From assembly GCA_902515455.1 (NCBI GenBank), contig CABXUO010000011.1, forward strand, positions 1 through 38,119: a DNA stretch of 38,119 nt, in the 5' to 3' direction. Made by a program: the position numbers and the translations under genes. The notes beneath the pieces are model-generated. The model did not search any database, was not told the DNA's origin, and worked only from the letters and a program-made list of their open reading frames with translations. The stretch is from an uncultured SAR86 cluster bacterium. Its GTDB lineage: Bacteria; Pseudomonadota; Gammaproteobacteria; Magnimaribacterales; D2472. Shown piece by piece: positions 33,178 to 38,119 of the stretch. Numbering within the stretch: position 1 is the first letter of the stretch; each line of letters begins with the position of its first letter.

Positions 33178-34055
33178 GAATGAGATCTGTTGAATGTTTT
33201 GATTGTCTTGCTCCTGTCAGTGCCTCCACTGGTTACTGTCGAGGTTCCTAAAAAATCATCTCTGCCAAGCATTGTTCTTATTGATGGATGTTTATCTCTC
33301 AGCCACTCTTCATCAAGGAAGTCATAATTTTCAATTGTTCTCATCATTAACCTAGAAAATGAAATATGCAACACAACTCTCCTTCCAGTTTTTGATCTAG
33401 GATAATTACCATGCCAAGTTGATCCCAACCAAAATGCTAGCGAACCTTTTTTACATAATATCGGAATTGCACCTTCTTCATTTTTGATTTCCTCTGGTAA
33501 TGGCTGTCTTTTTTTTAAATGACTTTTAGGTATTACTTTAGTAGGGCCAGCCTCCAAGGTAAAATCTTCACATGGCATACATGCGGTAATCATCAGAGGA
33601 TATTCAGGTAATGGTGCAGGTGTCCATGCTGAGTCAATATGAATATCGAAGTTTCCTCCACCTTGTGGCCTAATTCCACCTAATAGTTGAGATAATAAAG
33701 CTCCTTTTCCAACTGCAAATTCAACTACGGCTTGTAATTTTTTATTTGTAATCACTTCTTCAAAAATAGGATCTCTGCCTAATAACATTGCAGCAGATAG
33801 CCCTTTAAAGTTACCTTTAGATTCCTCAGATAGAGCAATGATCGTATTTCTTATATTTTCAGTAAAAGAATCATCAAATACATTCTCAAGAATGCAATAT
33901 CCGTTATTTTTTAAAAAATTTAAATGATCATATATTTCTAATTTTTTTGCAGAGCCTCTCACTGACTCAGAAATAGAAAATGGTTCTGGTGAAATGAAAG
34001 TTCTTTCAACTGATTTATCAGGCCCGGGAGGAAATTCTTTAATAATTTCTGGCAT
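33174..34055 (-). CDS. Second PhyH-like Fe(II)/2-oxoglutarate oxygenase
   Basis: 293 residues. Iron-binding 'HID' (H139, D141) and H215 in 'TWHGNYPR' are present, with an Arg in 'TGRRVVLH' for 2-oxoglutarate. The core fold is the same as the copy at 24676, but the N-terminal 50 residues are longer and the two differ a lot, so they are not recent duplicates. Its N-terminus is Pro-rich ('PPGPDKS') with no signal peptide. It belongs to the minus operon Prx-like, NTF2-like, PhyH, MFS, with the NTF2-like gene ending nine bases upstream. Confidence 0.87.
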   Translation of the reverse strand: MPEIIKEFPPGPDKSVERTFISPEPFSISESVRGSAKKLEIYDHLNFLKNNGYCILENVFDDSFTENIRNTIIALSEESKGNFKGLSAAMLLGRDPIFEEVITNKKLQAVVEFAVGKGALLSQLLGGIRPQGGGNFDIHIDSAWTPAPLPEYPLMITACMPCEDFTLEAGPTKVIPKSHLKKRQPLPEEIKNEEGAIPILCKKGSLAFWLGSTWHGNYPRSKTGRRVVLHISFSRLMMRTIENYDFLDEEWLRDKHPSIRTMLGRDDFLGTSTVTSGGTDRSKTIKTFNRSHS

Positions 34056-34064
34056 TTTAGATAA

Positions 34065-34490
34065 TTAGTTTTCTGATTTTAGCACTTTCATGCCTGGAGT
34101 ATCTGGCATATAACTATGATCACTAATTATTAAACCAGTTTCATTATCAATTATAAAAAAGACTGCAAAATTCCATTCATTTGTTTGACCGTCTAAAGAT
34201 TCAGTTGTGATTTTTCCTTCGATAGAAACTTTATTCCCTAAAGCAATTTTATTTGAAAGAACCATTTGCCTTGACTTCATTTGATTCTCAATTTCTCCTT
34301 CACCCTTATCCCAAAAATCTCTGCTACCACCTTTTTTAACTACATAATAATTTTGAATAGGAGCAAAAACCTCAAGATCATTTTTGTATGAATAGCAATC
34401 CAACATTTCTTGATGAGATCCACCTGGTAGGTTCCATGCATTAAGCCATTTATCGATAAGTTTAAGATTCCTTTTTTCAATATCTATCAT
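34065..34490 (-). CDS. NTF2/SnoaL-like small protein
   Basis: 141 residues, no signal peptide. The layout fits SnoaL-like or NTF2-fold proteins: N-terminal helix 'LIDKWLNAWNLPG' near residue 11, a second helix, then a four-strand curved sheet with Trp/Phe residues ('EWNFAVFFIIDNETGLI'). These small folds isomerise, cyclise or hydrolyse aromatic and polyketide compounds or simply bind them. No catalytic residues can be named. It is two bases after the Prx-like stop and nine before the dioxygenase, so it is co-transcribed with them. Confidence 0.7.
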   Translation of the reverse strand: MIDIEKRNLKLIDKWLNAWNLPGGSHQEMLDCYSYKNDLEVFAPIQNYYVVKKGGSRDFWDKGEGEIENQMKSRQMVLSNKIALGNKVSIEGKITTESLDGQTNEWNFAVFFIIDNETGLIISDHSYMPDTPGMKVLKSEN

Positions 34491-34492
34491 AT

Positions 34493-35023
34493 TTAATCTC
34501 CTGATAAGTTCTTAATTATGGTTTCAGCAGAAGAAGCTTCTACTGGACCTCCAGGTATCTCTAGATTTAATTTTTTGAGCACTCCATTATCAATTATCAT
34601 TGAAAATCTTTCACACCTGTAACCTAAATTAAATCTTGTGCAGTCCATCTCGAGGCCAATTGAATTAAAAAAATGACAATGAGCATCAGCTAACATCAGG
34701 ATTTTGTTTTCAACATTACAGTATTTACCCCATGCATCCATAACAAAAGCGTCATTCACTGAAACACAAATTATTTTATCTATACCAAACTTAAATATTT
34801 GTTCTGCATGTTTAAGATAGCCTGGAATTTGAACATTCGTACTTTTAGGAGTAAAAGCGCCAGGCACGGAAAATAACACAACTTTACTATTGTTAAAAAC
34901 TTCATCAGATGTAATTGTTGATTGAACATCGCCATCTAATAATTTGAAAATATTTGGTGGAATTTTGTCACCTATTTTTATAACTCTTGATGTATGCGAA
35001 GCGTTTACTGGCTTGTTATTCAT
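34493..35023 (-). CDS. Prx5-type peroxiredoxin homologue with Cys-to-Ser at the peroxidatic position
   Basis: 176 residues of the peroxiredoxin-5 (AhpE/hybrid-Prx type) fold: 'VVLFSVPGAFTP', 'IPGY', 'IICVSVNDAFVMDAWGK', 'LADAHCHF', 'RCERFSM' and 'PGGP' are all in place. The catalytic motif PxxxTxxC reads P54-T58-S61: Ser replaces the peroxidatic Cys (codon AGT). R139 and T58 are kept. Other Cys exist (86, 102, 116, 128, 137), but none at the active position. So the fold is preserved while normal peroxide reduction should be lost. It is the first gene of the minus operon, which starts in the 35024-35297 region. Confidence 0.85.
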   Translation of the reverse strand: MNNKPVNASHTSRVIKIGDKIPPNIFKLLDGDVQSTITSDEVFNNSKVVLFSVPGAFTPKSTNVQIPGYLKHAEQIFKFGIDKIICVSVNDAFVMDAWGKYCNVENKILMLADAHCHFFNSIGLEMDCTRFNLGYRCERFSMIIDNGVLKKLNLEIPGGPVEASSAETIIKNLSGD

Positions 35024-35297
35024 AACAACTTAATTTAAATATTTATTAAATATATAATATAAATCTAATAAAACAAGTAACAAAATGTTTTTTTAAGATG
35101 GAATTTTTCAGCAAATTTCATTGTAAGTTCTATAATAAAAGTTATTATTATTTATATTAAAAAAATATGAACCTCAAATATCCCCTTGTTAATAAATAAG
35201 AATAGAAGTGCTTTAACTATCTTTTTTAATTCGAGGTTCGTATATAGTTTTAAATATTCACTGTTACATATGCAGCATTGAAGAAGGGAGTAAATTG
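35024..35297. promoter_or_regulatory. 274-base divergent promoter region with imperfect inverted repeat
   Basis: This is the longest stretch without a gene. It separates the minus-strand Prx-like operon from the plus-strand HyuA gene, so it must hold promoters for both. Within it lie arms ATATGAACCTCAAAT (35166-35180) and ATTCGAGGTTCGTAT (35229-35243), which pair at 13 of 15 positions around a 48-base centre. This could be a split operator. A ribosome site GGGAG (35286-35290) precedes ATG 35298. No ORF of note is present. Confidence 0.55.
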
Positions 35298-37355
35298 ATG
35301 TCAAAAAATATTGAAATAGGAATTGATATTGGCGGTACCTTTACTGACATTTTTATTAAAGACTTGAATTCAAATTCTTGGATTGTAAATAAAGTTCCTT
35401 CAACACCTCCAGAATTCAGCATTGGATTTATGGATGGAGTGAGTGAAACGCTTTCTTTGGCTGGCAAAGATACTGAAGATATATCAAGAATTATCCATGG
35501 AACAACAGTAGCAACAAATACTATTATTACTGAAACAGGAGCCAGGGTAGGAATGCTTTTAACAGAGGGATGTAGCGATATTCTTCAAATAGGTTATGGC
35601 TGGCGTCCAAAAATGTATGACTTGGATATGGATCCTGTTGAGCCATTATTTCTAGCTCCAAGAAGACGATGTGTAGGTGTTGAAGAAAGAATGGACTTTA
35701 AAGGAAGTATTATTTTGAAGCTCAATGAAAAAGATTTAATTGCAAAAGCTAAATATCTCGTTGAAAAGGAGCTCTGTAATGTATTTGTTGTTTGTTTCCT
35801 CCATTCTTATGCAAATCCTGCACATGAAAAAAAGACAAAAAAATTGCTTAAAAAACTTTATCCGGAAATCCCAATATCAATTTCATCTGAAGTATTGCCG
35901 AGAAAACGAGAATACAAAAGACTCGTAGTGACAGGATTTGATGGCTACGTAAAGCCAATAGTTACCAACTATCTTTTCAATTTACAAGAATCATTATCAA
36001 AAGATGGTGCAACTTGTCCCTTTCATGTAATGCAATCAAATGGAGGTGTTAGCGGAATTAATAATGTTTGTAAAAAACCAGTTGGAACTGCATTATCAGG
36101 TCTTGCAGCAGGTGTTATTGGAGCAGCAAACGTTGGTTTAAATGCGGGTCATCCTGACTGTATTAGCCTTGATATGGGAGGCACTAGTACTGATGTTGCC
36201 TTAATAAAGGATGGTAAAGCAATTATTACAAATGATGGAGGTTTTGAGGATTATCCTTTAAATATTCCTATGATCGATGTCAGGACTATTGGTGCCGGCG
36301 GAAGTAGTATTGCATATGTTGATGCTGGTGGTGCATTAAAGGTTGGGCCTGAAAGTGCTGGAGCATTTCCTGGACCAGCTTGTTACTCTCAAGGTGGAGA
36401 GAATCCCACAGTTACGGATGCTAGTTTTGTATTAGGTTATTTAAACAAGGATACATTTGCAGGATCATTAAATATTGATATTGAGAAAAGTAAAAAAGCT
36501 ATATTAAACAAAATATGCAAACCCTTAGGACTTTCACTGACTCAGGCAGCTTTAGGTATTCATGAAATAGTTAATTCAAATATGGCTCAAACTTTGAGGC
36601 TAGTTTCTATTAAACAGGGACATGATCCTCGAGAATTTACCTTAATGCCATTTGGTGGTGCGGGTCCAATCCACAGTGGCAAATTAGCTGAAATTTCGTC
36701 CATTAAACAAATATTGATTCCTCCAACTCCAGGAGTTCTTTCTGCGCTTGGCTTAATGCTTGCACCAATTCAACATGAAGCCATGGCAAGCTATGAAATT
36801 AAGACGGTAAATAGTTCATGGAAAAAACTTAAAGCTTCTTTTGATTCTTTGGATAAATTATGTGACAAAAAAATGAAAGATGACCAAGTAATGAAAAAAG
36901 ATATCAATAAAAGTTATTTCGTTGAAATGAGATATTTGGGTCAGTCTCATGAAATTGAAATACCCATTCCAACTAGCATTAATAAAGACTCCATAGCTTT
37001 GGCAGAAAAATTATTTCACAGGACGCATCAGAGTACTTATAGCTACAGCGATGTATCCGCTGATGTTGAGTTCGTAACTCTTCGGGCAGTTCATCAGAAA
37101 GATTCAAATGAGGCATCTATTCTAGAGAAAGTAAAAAATTATAAAAAACTAAAACCTAACAAAAAATATCGGGAGGTATGCTTTTCTAGTAAAGATGGAT
37201 TTAAGAAAATTCCAATATATTCTAGAAATGAACTCTATCCTGGTATTAAATTTAAAGGACCAGCCATAATTGAGCAATCTGATACGACAACCTTAGTTCA
37301 TAATGGACATTCATTAGAAGTGGATAATTACAATAATTTAATTATTAATGTCTAA
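35298..37355 (+). CDS. hyuA: HyuA-type hydantoinase/oxoprolinase A subunit
   Basis: 685 residues from ATG 35298, seven bases after GGGAG; a TTG three bases earlier is less likely. Signatures include the N-terminal ATP-binding 'GIDIGGTFTDIFIKD' (8-22), 'HGTTVATNTIITETGARVGMLLTEG', read in parts as HGTTVATN and TGARVGMLLT, 'VMQSNGGV', 'LDMGGTSTDVALI' and 'GAGGSSIAYVD'. HyuA provides the ATPase (actin-like) half of N-methylhydantoinase, 5-oxoprolinase and acetone or acetophenone carboxylase-like enzymes. It is coupled to a HyuB gene two bases downstream. The substrate is not readable. Confidence 0.93.
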   Translation: MSKNIEIGIDIGGTFTDIFIKDLNSNSWIVNKVPSTPPEFSIGFMDGVSETLSLAGKDTEDISRIIHGTTVATNTIITETGARVGMLLTEGCSDILQIGYGWRPKMYDLDMDPVEPLFLAPRRRCVGVEERMDFKGSIILKLNEKDLIAKAKYLVEKELCNVFVVCFLHSYANPAHEKKTKKLLKKLYPEIPISISSEVLPRKREYKRLVVTGFDGYVKPIVTNYLFNLQESLSKDGATCPFHVMQSNGGVSGINNVCKKPVGTALSGLAAGVIGAANVGLNAGHPDCISLDMGGTSTDVALIKDGKAIITNDGGFEDYPLNIPMIDVRTIGAGGSSIAYVDAGGALKVGPESAGAFPGPACYSQGGENPTVTDASFVLGYLNKDTFAGSLNIDIEKSKKAILNKICKPLGLSLTQAALGIHEIVNSNMAQTLRLVSIKQGHDPREFTLMPFGGAGPIHSGKLAEISSIKQILIPPTPGVLSALGLMLAPIQHEAMASYEIKTVNSSWKKLKASFDSLDKLCDKKMKDDQVMKKDINKSYFVEMRYLGQSHEIEIPIPTSINKDSIALAEKLFHRTHQSTYSYSDVSADVEFVTLRAVHQKDSNEASILEKVKNYKKLKPNKKYREVCFSSKDGFKKIPIYSRNELYPGIKFKGPAIIEQSDTTTLVHNGHSLEVDNYNNLIINV

Positions 37356-37357
37356 TT

Positions 37358-38119
37358 ATGAGCTCTAAAAAAATTTTTTCAGACCCTATAACAACTGAAG
37401 TTGTCAGAGGGCTGTTAGACACAGCAGCAGAAGAGGTTCAACAAGTTTTATATAAGGTATCTCACTCTCCTTTAATCACTGATGGTAGAGACAGCACATC
37501 TGCGCTTTTTGATGCTGACGGAAGGACAATTGCACAGGCTACTGCAGTTCCTTGTCATTTGGGTTGCTTGCATGACTTAGGAAGGCTATTTGCAAAAGAG
37601 TTTAATGGTGTTGCTGAAGACGGAGATATTTATGTACACAACGATCCCTATTACGGGGGAACTCATTTACCAGATCTTGCAATAGTTTCTCCAGTTATTG
37701 TTAAAAAAAGATTAGTCGGATATGTTGCCACCATGTCACATCATGCTGATATTGGTGGATTTGCACCAGGAAGTGTAAATTTTGCAGCTACAGATCTTCA
37801 TGCAGAGGGATTAATCTTATCAATGGCGACTCTTATTAAAGCGGGCACTCCAAATCAATCACTATTTGATACTATTCTTGCAAATAGTAGGGTTCCTAAA
37901 GCTTTAAAAGGAGATTTAGGAGGACAAATAGCTGCATGTCTGACAGGCGTTAAAAGATATAAGGAGATAATAAAAAAGGTTGGACATCAACAAGTGCAAA
38001 ATTGTGTTGAAACTCTTTTAGACTACTCAGAAAAACTTACAAGAGATGAGATCAGAAAAATACCAAATGGAAAATATTATTTTGAAGATTTTCTAGATGA
38101 TGATTCACTTGGCAGAAAT
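37358..38119 (+). CDS. hyuB: HyuB-type hydantoinase B subunit, cut by window end
   Basis: The reading frame from ATG 37358 to the window end gives 254 codons and no stop. It shows 'DPITTEVVRG.LDTAAEEV', 'NDPYYGGTHLPD', 'SHHADIGGFAPGS', 'ANSRVPKALKGDLGGQIAA' and 'LLDYSEKLTRDEI', all in the order seen in the orphan copy at 25616. Start is two bases after HyuA's stop, so the pair is the classical A-B operon. The missing part (about 300 residues) lies beyond the window. Confidence 0.93.
   Translation, partial: MSSKKIFSDPITTEVVRGLLDTAAEEVQQVLYKVSHSPLITDGRDSTSALFDADGRTIAQATAVPCHLGCLHDLGRLFAKEFNGVAEDGDIYVHNDPYYGGTHLPDLAIVSPVIVKKRLVGYVATMSHHADIGGFAPGSVNFAATDLHAEGLILSMATLIKAGTPNQSLFDTILANSRVPKALKGDLGGQIAACLTGVKRYKEIIKKVGHQQVQNCVETLLDYSEKLTRDEIRKIPNGKYYFEDFLDDDSLGRN

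Noticed and set aside
25616..37355. Straight assignment of the hyu genes to hydantoin degradation
   Set aside because: HyuA/HyuB families also include oxoprolinases and carboxylases, no hydantoin racemase or carbamoylase is present, so a named pathway is not supported.
1..38119. CRISPR arrays, insertion sequences and prophage genes
   Set aside because: No regularly spaced repeats, transposase, integrase or phage structural genes were seen.

Overview
The window is AT-rich, tightly packed bacterial DNA with no gap above about 275 bases that lacks a gene. The gene set points to a Gram-negative marine gammaproteobacterium with a streamlined genome, SAR86-like or a close relative. It includes a TonB-dependent receptor, an ECF sigma factor with a cognate anti-sigma factor carrying a FimV-like domain, an M16 peptidase, and repeated phytanoyl-CoA-dioxygenase-like and MFS genes. 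No ribosomal or marker gene is present, so the lineage is an inference from gene content and composition.

Bases 1-5357 are conflict/defence DNA. A same-strand cluster (1-3889) begins with a gene cut by the window edge, continues with two unrecognised proteins and ends with a HEPN-like candidate carrying two tandem RNxxxH motifs. It is followed by a DarT1-type DNA ADP-ribosyltransferase toxin and its NADAR-type antitoxin. Bases 5404-7397 hold an ECF sigma factor, a membrane anti-sigma factor and a separate membrane-associated protein. Near-matching promoter-like elements precede both the sigma operon and the third gene, which suggests an autoregulated stress module. Bases 7387-13057, all on the minus strand, carry a type II restriction-modification system (nuclease plus two cytosine-5 methyltransferases), a membrane protein, an EVE-like/GIY-YIG nuclease coupled to a MazG-like nucleotide pyrophosphohydrolase, a lipoprotein and a free-standing DnaG-type zinc finger.

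Bases 13138-16769 contain small, mostly unrecognised genes, one of which is a bacterial relative of the opioid growth factor receptor domain. Bases 16817-24498 are two divergent operons. On the minus strand is M16 peptidase, cytochrome P450, thioesterase. On the plus strand is M28 peptidase, Baeyer-Villiger-type FAD monooxygenase. A tRNA-Arg(ACG) follows on the minus strand.

Bases 24676-38119 look like a catabolic or uptake cluster: two phytanoyl-CoA-dioxygenase-like proteins, two paralogous MFS permeases, a TonB-dependent receptor, an SDR protein lacking the usual catalytic Tyr/Lys, hydantoinase/oxoprolinase-type A and B subunits (one orphan B, one A-B pair cut by the window end), an NTF2-like protein and a peroxiredoxin-like protein whose peroxidatic Cys is Ser. 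A plausible joint role is uptake of an organic compound through the receptor and MFS permeases, 2-oxoglutarate-dependent hydroxylation, and ATP-dependent hydrolysis or carboxylation by the HyuA/HyuB type enzyme. The substrate cannot be read from sequence.

The strongest leads for something undescribed are the 1-3889 cluster, the EVE-GIY-YIG/MazG pair, the sigma/anti-sigma module with its FimV-like sensor domain, and the mirrored dioxygenase-MFS cluster with two catalytically altered enzymes.
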